In this document: positions 52,987-64,000 of the stretch, piece by piece
Numbering within the stretch: position 1 is the first letter of the stretch
Layout of the letters: each line of letters starts with the position of its first letter
NCBI GenBank assembly: GCA_013115125.1
Contig: JABANN010000005.1
Span: forward strand, 1 to 64,000
DNA from: Perkinsus olseni
Lineage: Eukaryota; Perkinsozoa; Perkinsida
Direction: 5' to 3'
Length of the DNA stretch: 64,000 bases
The notes under the pieces: model-generated
Databases searched by the model: none
What the model was told of the DNA's origin: nothing
The model's input: only the letters and a program-made list of their open reading frames with translations
Position numbers and translations under genes: made by a program

Positions 52987-53630
52987 ATGCTTCTAACGGC
53001 AGTGCGAGGGACGGCATCCAGGAGCATCCTAAGCGTCCAGGCTCCCTTGTGCATCCGTGCATGCCGCCTCTTCTCGACAAGTAAGCCCCGTCGCCCATCC
53101 AGTTGCCGCTCATGATGATCGGTTACTGCAGATACTACTCTGTTCACTAAGAGTCATGAGTGGATCAAAGTGGATGGCAAGAGCGCTACCATTGGCATCA
53201 CCAATTACGCTCAGGACCAGCTGGGCGAGATTGTGTAGGCGTACTGCTGTTGTGAATCGTTTGGATCATCCTCGGACTCCGCGAGTCCACTGGGCTTGAT
53301 TTTGGTTTCCACCACGCTTCTACTGATGGGCTCCTTCCAGGTATGTTGATTTTCCACCGATAGGGACGAAGTTGAAGGGAGGGGATACTATGTGCACTCT
53401 CGAGAGCGTGAAGGCTGTTGGCGAGGTGTAATCTATCTGATCTCGCTCGGCTGGCTACTCAGAGATGCTTGGTGTTGGGATTGAACCCGGGATCTCTCGG
53501 TTGTAGGTATTGCCCACTGCCCAAGGGAGGAGAGGTGGCCGAGGTTAATTCCGCGCTTGAGGATACCCCATCCCAGGTTAACGAAGCTGCTGAGGGTGAT
53601 GGATGGCTCGTTAAGCTTGATTTTGAGTAA
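52987..53630 (+). CDS. gcvH: glycine cleavage system H protein, mitochondrial
   Basis: Four exons, 52987-53080, 53132-53234, 53341-53427 and 53507-53630 (94, 103, 87 and 124 nt), sum to exactly 136 codons. The first exon gives an Arg/Ser/Leu-rich mitochondrial presequence, [20 protein letters not shown], ending ACRLFST. The lipoyl domain follows: [35 protein letters not shown], then [11 protein letters not shown], whose Lys carries the lipoyl arm. It ends [20 protein letters not shown] and [10 protein letters not shown] protein shuttles the aminomethyl group among the P, T and L proteins. The third intron (53428-53506) contains the tRNA-like word. One change from the common YSPVSG to YCPLPK is visible. 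Confidence 0.95.
53428..53506 (+). other. GcvH intron with an antisense tRNA B-box word
   Basis: A 79-nt intron fixed by frame (VKAVGE-V and YCPLPKGGE). GGGATTGAACCCGGG at 53477-53491 is identical to 33860-33874. Confidence 0.75.
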
Positions 53631-54119
53631 TGTCGGGTCGGGCCTTAGAATCATGAAGATACACGTGGTTTTATGCAACATAATTTGAACGAATTCTAGT
53701 CACCTCACTCGAGTTGTTCGCGCGATATGTTGAACACTAGTGATAAACGCATCCAACCTAGCAAGCAACGTGATCATCACTGCGTTTCTCATGCAGACAT
53801 TTCCGAGAAAGATGGTACATGCTGCACTGTTTTTTACGAGAAGCGGGTGCGTTGATCTCCATTCGCCATCAGCTCTTCTTCTCAGCGGCAACATCGAGGC
53901 GGATGGCGACACGTACCTCACCGCCGAGCAGTACCAAGAGAAGATAGTCGTACCGGGTGAATGAGCCCTGCAAGTTTGTAAAGGCCTCCTGGGAAACTGA
54001 CAGCGTCGTCGACTATCCCTAATTTTTGATCATTGCCATTGCCAAACCGACTAGTGTCGCGTTGAGTGATTGTCAGTAGTACATCTAGCGAGGATGCTCA
54101 GGGCCCATTCCAAATTAAA
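53631..54119. other. intergenic between GcvH and RPA1
   Basis: A 74-codon frame (53740-53964) ending ADGDTYLTAEQYQEKIVVPG is present but unsupported by splice partners. It probably holds the promoter of RPA1. Confidence 0.35.
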
Positions 54120-57100
54120 ATGGCTGGCTACAACCCTCCCGAGGCAAGCATGCTCACTCGAGGTGCTATCAGCCGCCTACCGGACATGAGCCCAAACGAG
54201 CTCAGCGGGTAGGCAGGGAGGGAGGGGGAGCACAATGACGTATTTCTGCTCACGTCGTGGTTACAGACCATGGTTGTCGTGGTATTAGCGGGGAATTTCC
54301 CTTCGGTATGGCTGCAGGACCTGCAGTGCAGGTGCTGTATCTCCCTGGACCATCTCTAGTGGTAGTAGAAGTTGTTCGTTAACAGCTCCCTACGTCTCCC
54401 GACGCTCTATTCGATAGTGACCTGCGTCGTCTTCACATTGTATTCACTCGCTTTCCTAGCAGACACGTTAAGTGTCTTTCTCCTGTCGCCAGGAAGCTTA
54501 GGTAGTGCGCCTTCAGGTTCCAGCCGGTGCTGCAGATTACCGCCGTGGCTGCGATGGGCACGGCCGAGAATGGAGTGAGGAGGTTGCGCGTAGTCTTGTC
54601 AGACGGCACGTAGGTTTATCTGAGAAGCATCGAATAGTCGGATTGTCGTGATCTCAGTCACTGCTCGAGTGCCATGCCTTTTGGGCATCTCATACAGAGG
54701 AATGTGCAGTTCCGGCAATATGCACTGGTAGGTCGAGGGGCAATCTTGCAATCTAGCGATTCCTCAACGCGTGGTGGTCTATTGGCTTGGCTGTCAGTGT
54801 CGATGTACCTTCTCCTCCGCTAACGTAAAGGGCAAACATGTGTTCTTGATAAAGGAGTTCGAAGAGGTGCTGAAGCGGGCTCGCGAGCGATCACTCTCTC
54901 TACTCGACTATCGGCTCCTGATCTAAAGGGCCGTTGAGGCGTCAGAATCGCGCCGTCTATGACATCTCACCGGAGCCAGCTTCTGTATGATGCTGTAGCT
55001 TCGACCAGGTGTGCCCACCCCTACGTGATGCCATAGGAAACCCAGCAAGTTATCGTCCAAGCTCGGCAGTGGCCAATAATGCGGCAAATGAGAATGTACC
55101 GTCCCGTGCGGTGAGTCGCGCGCCCTTCCTTCTCACGGCAGGGCTCAGTTCTACTTCGGGTCGCACTTGGTTTTAGAATGGAATGGGCCAGCAGCCTCCC
55201 CGGGCGCAGCTGCAACACTATCCCACGATAGACGGCCCAACGCCACAGTCAGGGGGCTATCCTCAGTACGGAGGACCGGCAGCGGTGGGTTTCTCGGCAG
55301 TGCCATCGCGTGGAAGTTATCTCCGTTGTAGACGGGTTATCACCAGCAACCTCAGCCACAGCAGCACCAGCAGTATCAGCCTCCGAGTGGTGGGGGCGGA
55401 AGCATCAGCGGAGCGGGAAGCTCAGCGGCGTCTAGTGGGAGGCAGCTGCCGACGTTTATGCAACAACAGCGGCAACCGCAACAGCAGCAGCATAATCAGC
55501 ACAAGGTTACTGGACCGCCGTTGAGGGCGAATCCAACGAACCCTTATCAGGTGATATTGTTGTGCACGCGTGCATATCATCTGTCCGCCAACTCGTACCT
55601 TTTCAGCATAACAGTAACCAACAGCAGCAGCAGCAGCAGCAACCGATGGGTGGTGGAATGCTGAGTCGTCAACAGACCGTATCTCTGGGTGGGAATCCTC
55701 AACAATCCCGACCTATGCAACAGCACCAGCAGCCGGGGCAACAGCAACACTACGGTGGCCCACAGCAGCATCAGCATCATAGTACTGGTAATAGATCATG
55801 AATGTTAATTGCCGCTGTCCATTGGGAATGCGCCGTTCGCCACGGCACGCTCGCTTCATCAGGTCCAGTCTCGTATAGACCCGTGGCGAGCGACATCATC
55901 CCGATATCACAGCTCAGTGTCTACTCGCAGAAGTAGCAGCCCTCGAGGTACCGTCAGATGCATTTGCCGTCCTCAGGTGGACCATCAAGGGGAGAGTGTC
56001 AAGCAAATCGGACGTCCGGACCTTCAACAACGCTCGAGGAGAAGGTCAGCTCTTTTCAATAGAATTAGTCGACGACCAAAGCGCCGAAATCCGTGCTACT
56101 TTCTTCAACAGTGTAAGTGAAGATTCTCATTTGGTTTTGCCGGCATTGGTTTCTGCTAGGCTGTCACAAAGTTCTTCCCTGCCATACAGCAAGGGAAGGT
56201 CTATACCTTCAGCAAGGGGCAGGTGAAGCAGGCGAACGCTAGGTTCAATCCGGGGGCAGCCTACGAAGTACTTTTGTCAACGCTTTGTTTGAGAGGATTT
56301 CTATCAATCAGTTAACCTTCAATGATGACGCCATAATAGAAGAGTCCACAGACTCGGCTGACATACCGCGGATATTATACAAGTGGGCACTCTGTTCGGT
56401 GCTTCTCCCGAGGGTTGGCCATGGCCTTGCTCGTAGAATATCGAAGATCGCCACGATCCAGGACCGCAACCCGGATGAGTTTGTGGACTTGTGCGGCATT
56501 GTTACACATTGCTCCCCAATCTCTACGGTAAGATACACTGTTAGCTACTAGCCCTCTTACAACCCTCGAAAATCGTCTGAGTGACGACAGTATCACGTGG
56601 TGTGGGCAGAAGGGAATCTCGCAACTCCCAGTAGTATTAGAATGTTGTTTTACCCAACCAAAGGGACATTATTGAACTTGGGTACCTGTATCTCGCACCC
56701 TTGAGCAGTGTCGTTCTCGCCGCAGGTTGTCATAAGGAACAGCGGACAAGAGAGAGCCAGGCGTAACTTCACCATAGCAGATGACAGTGGTTGCTCAATT
56801 GAGATGACAGTCTGGGGAGACACGTAATGATCGAAGTAGCAAGTCAGTTGCCTACTGAATGCTCGTTGTCTCAGGGCCCAACACTGCGGTATTGACGAGA
56901 ACAGAGCACAGTTCAACCCTGTTGTGATGATCAAAAATGTACACTCTGTGCTCCGGTCCGCTAAGGGTGATCTGATATTTCTGCTCCTGCTGACAGGCTC
57001 GTATCAGCAACTACGGTGGTAAGAGTCTCACAACCGCGTCGACCACTACCTTGGAGGTGGACCCCGACGATTCCCGTGCGTTTGAGGTCAAAAACTGGTG

Positions 57101-58446
57101 GATACAGGGCGGACAAACAGGTAGGTGTCTCAGGCAGGGGACAGCAGAGAGGAAAGGGTGCTGTGATGATCATGCGGCGCTCGCCATCGTGGAGCGCATC
57201 TTAGAGGCTTGTGGCTTGTGAGCTGCTGTAGTGCCGGCATTCTCCTCAGGTGCGATGCAGGCGTTGTCAACCGGAGGTGCTGGGGGTGGAGGAAATGCCC
57301 CCAAGACCGTTATCGAGTAAGGCCTGCAGTTTGGCTGCTGCTTCCCGCAGTGGGACGATGAAGTCGATCTCACGAGTCCTGTCCTATGTTCAGTGTCATG
57401 CGCATGGACAACAACCTCTACTTGAGCCTCAACGGCCAGGCAGCATCGGACGTCCCTAATGCCCGCCCAGTCAATACTCACACTATCCAGCGTGCAACCG
57501 TGGCGCAGATCTTTAGGTCGGGGGAGAAAGTAAGCACCCCTTTTCGGGGAGTAGAGCGATAAAAGTCTAAACGGCGCTTCACTCGTCGTCACAGTTATTC
57601 TTCATCCGTCAACAGGGCTTCTGGTGATATGTGTTATTCAGCCGCTCTACTACACGAGCTGCATCACTGAGATACCGGATGGCCGTGGTGGGGTGCGTAA
57701 ATGCAGCAAGAAGGTCGAGCAGGATATCTCCACAGGGACCTGGTCATGTGAGTATTCTCCGCTGCAGCTAGCCCTTGAACACATTTTAAATAATCCCCGG
57801 GAGAGTCTTTTCTCCGTACAGCGTGGTTTGCCGTCCAGCGGCAGTGTATCCTATCATTGCACACGTGTGCGTTGTAGGCTTCATCTGTAGGTATCGATGG
57901 CCATCAGAATCCGCAGTGCATGCCACGCTACATCATCAACCTAAAGCTCGCCGATATATCGGGTAGGTTGCCCCGGCACCACTCGGACCCTGACAAGTGT
58001 CTTTCAGGGGAAGTTCTAGTCAGGGCCTTCGACGATCAGGCGCAGGCTCTGCTTGGGGTAGGCGCCCGTACGGTGGTTGGAATCACAGGGTCATGGGCAG
58101 GTAGCAGCCCAAGACATGATGAACGGCATGGGCGAAGACGAGATTGAAGCCCTTGTCAATAGCACACAGTTCAAGAAAATCAACGTACGCGGGAAAGGGA
58201 ATCTTAGGTCGCAGACGGTGCCCGACAGGTAAGACTCCGGTCGAAGAAGGAAGTTTACACCGACGAGGAACGCGTGAATGTGTCGATGACTGACTTCACT
58301 CCGATCACCGACCAGAACCTACAGCAGGATGCCAAGCAGATGATGGACCTCCTCGACAAGTGAGTGCCGACCTCGTTGGCCGGGAGGTGATTCTTCCTGT
58401 TGGCAGGTACTTGCAGACGGTCGATCCCAACGGCTCGAGAAATTGA
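54120..58446 (+). CDS. RPA1: replication protein A large subunit (RPA70)
   Basis: A many-exon gene on the plus strand. Start [20 protein letters not shown], then the N-terminal OB fold: [31 protein letters not shown] and [15 protein letters not shown] long Gln/Gly/Pro-rich linker (55183-55800) follows. [63 protein letters not shown], then [19 protein letters not shown] and [52 protein letters not shown] and NPQCMPRYI, with four cysteines suited to zinc binding. It continues KLADISG and [15 protein letters not shown], and ends [16 protein letters not shown] at TGA 58446. RPA binds single-stranded DNA in replication and repair. Exact exon borders in the linker are approximate; the Gln-rich linker is much richer in Q than usual. 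Confidence 0.92.
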
Positions 58447-58879
58447 GAATTTTTGCTGAGGAATTGACAGTTTCCATCAGCTCCTGTTCTGTCGAGTAAT
58501 TCAATCGGGCTGGGTGAGAGGTAGAGGAGAACGGCCCTCGCGCGCTGTCACACTGGGTTGTACATCAAACCAAGGTGGGTGGAGTGCTACGGAATCTATC
58601 TGTCGTCAACGTATATGGGAAGATCTACAGCCTGACCTTGAAGATGAATATGAATTTTCCTTTGTCAGCCTACAGTGTCATACAGTCATAATCGTCATGA
58701 AAGTATCATAACTACTGAGAGTGAGCTAGAATACTTTCGTCACAGATGAGTCGGGCTGCAAGGCGAATCTCGCGTTCATGAAACTGTAGTGAAGGTTTTT
58801 GTGGTAGCCATCGGTAAGGCACCCTTATGACAGCTGCTGCTTGTTCGTGAATGGAGTTCCCGGCATACCGAGATAAAAA
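58447..58879. other. intergenic
   Basis: Short frames only; nothing recognisable between RPA1 and the next gene. Confidence 0.4.
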
Positions 58880-59454
58880 ATGGATATCCAAAATCATGGA
58901 AGGCTCCCGATTGCCCGTAGGAGCGTCGTCGCTTCTACAGTTCGCCACAAGGTGATAGATCTCTCAGGGCGAAGTTTTAGAAGATACGGACATCACGCCC
59001 GAGTACTTGAGCAAGGATCCGACAGCGGCCCTGTTCACCTCGAAAGTGGCGAATGTGAAGGATCAGATCAAGCGAGCACTCTTCCGGTTCGTCATAGCCA
59101 GCAGTTGTAGCTTCTTCTATTATGGCCTGTCTCATGCCTCTCAAATTATTAACGTGCCCCCTACCTCTATTTTCGCGATTTTTTTACGACAGGGGCCTCC
59201 TGGGGACCGGCCGGTGCTTGAGAACATCGATCTTTTTCCCCTGCTGCAGGCATTGCCTTTTCAAGATCCAGAATGTGGAGGTTCAGACCTTGCAGAAAGA
59301 ATGCGGGGAGAAGTCTCGCTGGCTCGATGAGATTCGACGTCTGAGTGATGCTGATACCAACTGGGTCACATGGGCTGCTACCAAGAAATTCACCCGGCGC
59401 AACAAGGAGCCGTTTAGTATTCTGCGGAAAGAACGATGGACGATTAGAAGGTAA
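58880..59454 (+). CDS. hypothetical charged helical protein
   Basis: Probable exons: MDIQNHGRLPIARRSVVAST (from 58880), then GEVLEDTDITPEYLSKDPTA, ALFTSKVANVKDQIKRALF (about 58965-59085), then across a phase-2 intron RHCLFKIQNVEVQTLQKECG, EKSRWLDEIRRLSDADTNWV and ATKKFTRRNKEPF, running to a stop at 59452-59454. The first junction would use a 16-nt intron (58949-58964), which fits in phase but is extreme, so the 5' part is uncertain. No family is recognised. It lies just upstream of CFAP299 in the same direction. Confidence 0.5.
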
Positions 59455-59785
59455 ACTCGCTTGGACGTTGGTCGTGGACTACAGTGTCAGCGTTAATAGT
59501 GTTGCTGTGGTGCCCAATCCGGCCGCCATGCCCGACCTATTGCTGAATCTTTTCACATGTGGATTGTCCTTGCCTCAGGTGTGGGAGCCCGGTACCTTAC
59601 GATGTTATCTACTTCCGTGAGGGAGGCGACGGTTTCTCAACCCGGGTCATACCCGTTCGATGGATGGATCGGTTGCGGGGTGTCTATTTCTACTACTTTG
59701 AGTGACATGAGGTTTCTGGTCTCGACCCTTCGAGATGATGAGTTGTTAATACGTGACACAGCTAGAGGTGTCAGAATCTGTCCTG
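59455..59785. other. intergenic before CFAP299
   Basis: A frame at 59557-59835 overlaps CFAP299 exon 1 in another phase and is a shadow. Nothing else is seen. Confidence 0.4.
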
Positions 59786-60973
59786 ATGTCCTCGACTCCA
59801 GAGGGGCAGGATGGGGCTCCCAAGGTCGCTGTTGATGACAGCGAAGACTTCTTCGAGAAATACGCTTCTTACGAGGACTACTTGGATGCACAAGTTACAG
59901 AGAAAGACACGTAACCCTATGCTCGTCAACCTGTAGTCGACGTCTCGTCGCTCGTCTGGTTTGCTGATATCCTGCCGGCTCTTCACTGCGCACTCGATGA
60001 CACAGATTCTACCTCGGAGGTGCTGATCTGGCCCGCCAGCTTGTGGAGCTAGGCTGCAGACGGGGAGAGGCACACCGACAACGCGGAGCCAGTCCGCTGC
60101 CACGATTCGCTTGCCCGTCAGGTCTTGTCCCGCGAGGAGTTCAATGAGAAGCGCAGAGTCGCAGAGCGAGAGAAAAGACGCCGGCTGCAGAGCATCGTTA
60201 AGGTCAGACGATCGGATTTTAATTCACCGGTACCGCTAGAGTGTCAGGTACTTGCATCTGCGGACAAGGACCTCACGGCCTTCCCCACACTCCGGTCATG
60301 CGGACCTGGGGTCCTCGCTTCGGTTAGAACTCGACTTGCAGGCACTTGGCTGCCAGGGAGGAGATGGCCAGAAGCGGCAAAATCGTCAGTATCATTTTCA
60401 TCCGCGACAGAAACGCCAAGGGCCAGGAAATCAGTGGGTACATCGACTATGGACACAGGCTGAAGACGGAGAACTTCGAGGCATACTTCTCGAGTACGAA
60501 CCTCGACTCCACATCGGTCGATGGCATCCGGGCGCCCAGGCAAATGGTTCCGATCCTGTCTATGATCAGGGGAGAAGCGCATCTTACCTCGGCCTACCGA
60601 CTTGTGCTTCTACAACTGGGAGACCCAGCAATGTAGGATATTGGAAGTCAAAGCTCATCAGCTGGACTGCCGGCAGGTACGGCCAACGAGAGCCCCAATT
60701 TCCAGGTCGTCCCGGATACAAAGATGGGCCTGTTGTTCAGAGTGAGCCATTGTTGTTCACGAATGCTCATATTTGTGATCTGGTGTCAGAACAAGAGAGA
60801 TCGGAAAATGATTGATGTGAATCCAAAACACGACCCAGGAGACAATTCCAAACGCCATGATGTCATGTAAACGGCTCCGCAGGGCAGACGCTACTTAGCC
60901 GACAATTCGCCTCAGGACGAGCGAGTATTTGCAAGTAGTTATATTTGACCACATGCCCAGGAGAAAAGCATGA
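59786..60973 (+). CDS. CFAP299: cilia- and flagella-associated protein 299 homologue
   Basis: Exon 1 (59786-59910) reads [20 protein letters not shown], then [20 protein letters not shown]. Exon 2 (from 60006) reads [19 protein letters not shown]. Then [20 protein letters not shown] and, downstream, [40 protein letters not shown] and [18 protein letters not shown] joins in phase 1 to [20 protein letters not shown], then [20 protein letters not shown] and finally [14 protein letters not shown] at TGA 60971-60973. This order matches the CFAP299 (C4orf22) family across its whole length. The family is found in flagellated eukaryotes. The intron after exon 2 seems to use a GC donor (GAG|GCACAC), and the junction near 60330 is unresolved. 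Confidence 0.92.
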
Positions 60974-61828
60974 TGTCTCGTTAGTAGCACCGTTGCCGTT
61001 GCGTTATGGGAGTGATGAGCCACACTGGGCCAGATGAGATCTACCTGTTCGCTAGAGCTCATCAGAGCAGCCTGCGCTGTAGTCGGTGGTATTATACCAC
61101 TGCGTGGCTGTAGCAGCTTACGGGCGAGTGACCGACTCGAGAGTTCCTAGCGTACGGCGGTGGCTGACGAGAGAATCCCGTGCAGGAATGGTTACATCGA
61201 AGCAACTTCTGTCAACTCCGATGAAAGGTCAGCCGCTAACTGTCCACGTAGGAGTCGCTGGTGATGACCGTAGTGTGATGGAAGGGTATCACGCACTCAA
61301 ATGGCAGCGGATGCGCCACATCACACGCTGTTGGATTGAGCACGGTTGGACGGGGGTCTTGGTAGCCTCGTGGTTATTTTCGAGCGTGGGATAGTTAGAC
61401 GTGATAACGGAATTATTCGAGGAGTTGTTCGTCCATTGAAATTCTGTTGAGCTGCCACGGACTCTTCCGGCTGGTTTCATGCTTCACCAATAAGTAATGG
61501 ATTGTGGCCGCTTGTTCGACAAGAATCGCAGTAAGATTCGCTGTTTGCCAAATAGTGTATGGTTTCCTGAGTGTATCAATGACCACCGTGGGCAGCCCAC
61601 GCAAAGCTGATTCTGTCCTCCCGCGCTATCGTGTGCCCCATGAGGCTCTGAGACTTTCAGAACCATCAACACAACAGTTCCCTCATACAACTTTCATTCG
61701 GTCACTGCATATCTATCATGATCCAGTATGAGCTTCAGAAGCTCCTGCCGCTGGTCCGCCTCGAGGAAAGAAGTAGTCCCTACATCAAGCCTTGTATATA
61801 TAACAACAACATCATGCGATATTTCCCC
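60974..61828. other. intergenic, nothing clear
   Basis: Overlapping frames up to 102 codons (plus 61086-61394) without motifs. Confidence 0.4.
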
Positions 61829-62375
61829 CTACGGTAGATGATCTGCATTGCTTCTCAAAAACTCTTCGAGACGACCCTTCAACGACTCTTTCCAGGATGG
61901 CGGCAACCTCTCCTCAAGTTGCAAGATGAGCTGATCGGCGCTGCTCGTTCGCGGCAGGCATTCCAAAGGGCCCTACATCGTCTGTCACTCCTTTGTCGCG
62001 TACCGTAGATCCGCTGTCGTTTTCTAAGACTGCCTTGATTACATCAAGTACTTCCTGTTCTTCACCACCAGCGATCGCTGCAGTGAGATCCGTGAACCTG
62101 CCGGCTGATTCAGAGCACTCTGCAGCTACATCACGAAGCCACACTCGGAGCGATGGCCACGCATCGGGTGAGCACACAGTTGAGAGAATCATCCTAACCC
62201 ACCGGTCGTGGAACAACGCCTTTGCCCAGTTGTCCTCAAGATATTCAATGATCGCTTTAACCTGTCCATCCGCACATTTCTTAGACCTGAGCCGAACTTG
62301 GCCACAACTCAGCCGAGCCGCGTGCGTCCCGTCACATGTTATTGAGGTAGGCGACTGGCATGCCAAGTAAACCAC
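61829..62375 (-). CDS. hypothetical helical protein
   Basis: Exon 62375-61977 and exon 61930-61829 join in phase 0 over a 46-nt GT-AG intron. The body reads GQVKAIIEYLEDNWAKALFH, DRWVRMILSTVCSPDAWPSL, RVWLRDVAAECSESAGRFTD and EEQEVLDVIKAVLENDSGST. The second exon gives LILQLEERLPPSWKESLKGR and EEFLRSNADHLP before TAG. It is all-helical in character and could be an armadillo-like or adaptor protein, but I do not recognise it. The start codon at 62375 is provisional, as a further upstream exon is possible. Confidence 0.55.
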
Positions 62376-63718
62376 AGAGATTTTGTAGCTCCAAAGGCTC
62401 TCCGCCGAGGTACCTATCCCATTGACCGTCGGCCATAAGTCGCGACAGTTACTGCGGACTACGTGAACTCGGATATCTTTCCAAGCTTATCAACTTCAAT
62501 CTGACAGAAGTGGCCCGTCCCTGAGGTTACATTCAAATCATCAGTGACGATGGTATCTGAACAACCCAGATTTCGTGGGACCAAGCTGCCTCTCTCTGTA
62601 CGCTACCACTCGGCAATTTCATATAATCCTCGAGGCCAGGAATAGCCAGCTTGTAGTAATGAAGAAGGCCAGGCAGCAGACCAGTAGATACGTGGGGACG
62701 CGAGAAGGCCGGTAAAGGAGAGCTCTGAAGGGATCGACACCTTCACGTTGAAGGTGAGAGTGGCAGCGGCAGCTTTACGTCTGATTGCCCTGCGGAGGAC
62801 TGAGGGTCGACGTCGTTCTCCGCTCCGTCGAAAGAGACCTCCCCTGAGGCTTCCGCTGTAGAGCGCTCAGGATCTAGACACCTAAGTTCGGATTGCCCGT
62901 CAGAACAGCGTCAAGAAGGGGTAGTCTGCTTATATCGACGAAGAATCCAGGGTGAGAGGTCTTACTTCACAATAGCCTCAGCGAGACTAGTTCCGACTTC
63001 ACGGCCGTTGTAGCCATCCTGGCGAAGACTCTGGTGGAATCCTAAGGGCGATGCGTTCAGCTGCCAACTGTCAGTTCTATCGCTCAGCTTACTCGTGACC
63101 TTCCCTCCGCTCGCTGGAGCCTTCACGTATCGACGAGAAAACTCACAGAGAGGTCCGGCAGCGAAAATGCTCTCGTCTGTCGTCCGGAAGAAACGATCGA
63201 CAATGAGACGCCCATCGTACCTGTTGGCACGTCACTGGCTGACACTTCCCTACCAGTTCCAAGCTTACACTAGTTGGTTACCGTAGATGGCTGAGAATAT
63301 CCTCGGGTCAACACTATGACCATCCGCAGTGATCAGGACACGGCAAGTGATCTTGTATCTGACACCCAATGCTCGAACGATGCACTCAGTACCATAATTA
63401 CTGGATCGGGTCATCAGGGTTGATCTCCTTAGAAACTTTTTCGAGTATTCCGCGTACCTGGTACGGACTTGCAACGAAAGCATGCAGCTAGTGGACTCAC
63501 AGGCGTCCCTCGAGGCCCTTGAGGCTCCTCAGATTTATCCTGGAAGAAGGAGCGACCATACTGGCTCGACGGACATTCCGATTCCACTTACCTCCTCGCC
63601 GGCAAGCCCGCTAAGCTTGATTGCACAGAGTCGCTGTCTGCTGTCAAGCTCTACCCCGGTCAGAGTGAGGTTGCTGTGAACGCGTACCTGCTTCGCACGT
63701 CCACTGTGTGAAGCCAGT
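62376..63718. other. about 1.3 kb unresolved
   Basis: Frames on both strands (for example minus 63265-63483 and plus 63095-63286) may include exons, but no coherent model or domain emerges. Confidence 0.35.
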
Positions 63719-63997
63719 TCACCAGTATCGGCTTACACCGATACTCATCAGAACGTCGTGTATTTTCCCCTCGACTGGATCGCCTTCCGCAAAGGCGTCC
63801 ACTGGGAGTACTTCATCTTCATCAGGGATAGTGTCACGACCTGATACAATGACACTGCTGATGGCATCGTCACCCGGCGGAGTACTTCTTCTGGGAGGCA
63901 AGACAAGCACGATCTTCTCCGGAGGGACCAGTCTGCCGAGCAAACCTTGAATCTGGACAAGCACGGCGATGGTGAGGACGGGAAGGACAGCGGTCTT
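63719..63997 (-). CDS. possible exon or gene end near the right edge
   Basis: A minus-strand frame from just after a stop at the window edge reads KTAVLPVLTIAVLVQIQGLL, GRLVPPEKIVLVLPPRRSTP and, later, DTIPDEDEVLPVDAFAEGDP, ending SIGVSRYW. The hydrophobic start could be a signal peptide or membrane span. The plus strand is open over the same stretch in another frame. The gene may continue beyond the window by splicing. No family is recognised. Confidence 0.3.
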   Translation of the reverse strand, partial: KTAVLPVLTIAVLVQIQGLLGRLVPPEKIVLVLPPRRSTPPGDDAISSVIVSGRDTIPDEDEVLPVDAFAEGDPVEGKIHDVLMSIGVSRYW

Positions 63998-64000
63998 TTA

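Noticed and set aside
56240-56260. GGTTCAATCC word as a further tRNA-like element
   Set aside because: It lies in RPA1 coding sequence ([12 protein letters not shown]) and is explained by codons.

Overview
This is a 64 kb piece of a gene-dense, intron-rich eukaryotic nuclear genome. Protein-coding genes lie on both strands and are cut by many very short introns, mostly 22 to 80 nt and nearly all GT-AG. The mix of genes points to a flagellated unicellular alveolate: a ciliary CFAP299 homologue, an ERK7-type MAP kinase with a TDY loop, a PAM16 import motor subunit, tandem E2 enzymes, plant-type LRR secreted proteins, and lineage-restricted secreted families. Perkinsus is my best guess. That is inference from gene content and intron style; no single marker in the window proves it. 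I rebuilt gene models by hand, asking that reading frame and splice phase agree across each junction.

Layout, left half. 0.3-1.3 kb holds a clathrin light chain-like gene. At 2.0 kb there is an ATC microsatellite and at 2.2-2.9 kb a hypothetical minus-strand gene. At 5.5-8.7 kb a five-TM membrane protein gene and a protein kinase gene diverge from one CCATGG. A cystatin and a gamma-glutamylcyclotransferase-like gene follow at 9.0-10.3 kb. A minus-strand tandem trio of small membrane protein paralogues occupies 10.7-13.6 kb. A plus-strand run follows at 13.9-19.1 kb: a GNB1L/ASTRA-type WD40 protein, PAM16, a two-TM protein and a NUDT6-like Nudix hydrolase with two candidate terminal exons. The MAPK is at 20.6-23.3 kb (minus) and WDR70 at about 25-28.6 kb (plus).

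Layout, right half. Two tandem DMT/EamA transporters lie at 29-32.2 kb and a long helical-repeat protein at 32.6-36.1 kb. Two paralogous secreted proteins at 36.8-41.3 kb share a 260-nt identical block. An unresolved minus gene is at 42.4-44.4 kb. Two tandem Ubc4/5-type E2 genes sit almost exactly 1000 bp apart at 44.9-46.5 kb. A sparse region runs to 49.5 kb. Plus-strand genes then follow: a small hypothetical protein, an LRR secreted protein, glycine cleavage H protein (GcvH), RPA1 (RPA70), a hypothetical protein and CFAP299. Two weaker minus-strand genes lie near the right edge.

The most unusual signal is not a protein. Several independent introns carry a tRNA T-arm (B-box)-like word, GGGATYGAACCCGGG or close variants, usually antisense to the tRNA orientation. 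The carriers include MAPK (two introns), WDR70 and GcvH, plus probable copies upstream of GcvH and of the helical-repeat ORF. Some copies fold as a full 5-bp T-stem with a 7-nt loop. This suggests that tRNA-derived elements have seeded or invaded introns here. Other notable points are a frame-validated 22-nt intron, gene-conversion signatures in two tandem pairs, duplicated terminal exons in the Nudix gene, and lineage-specific tails on several conserved proteins.
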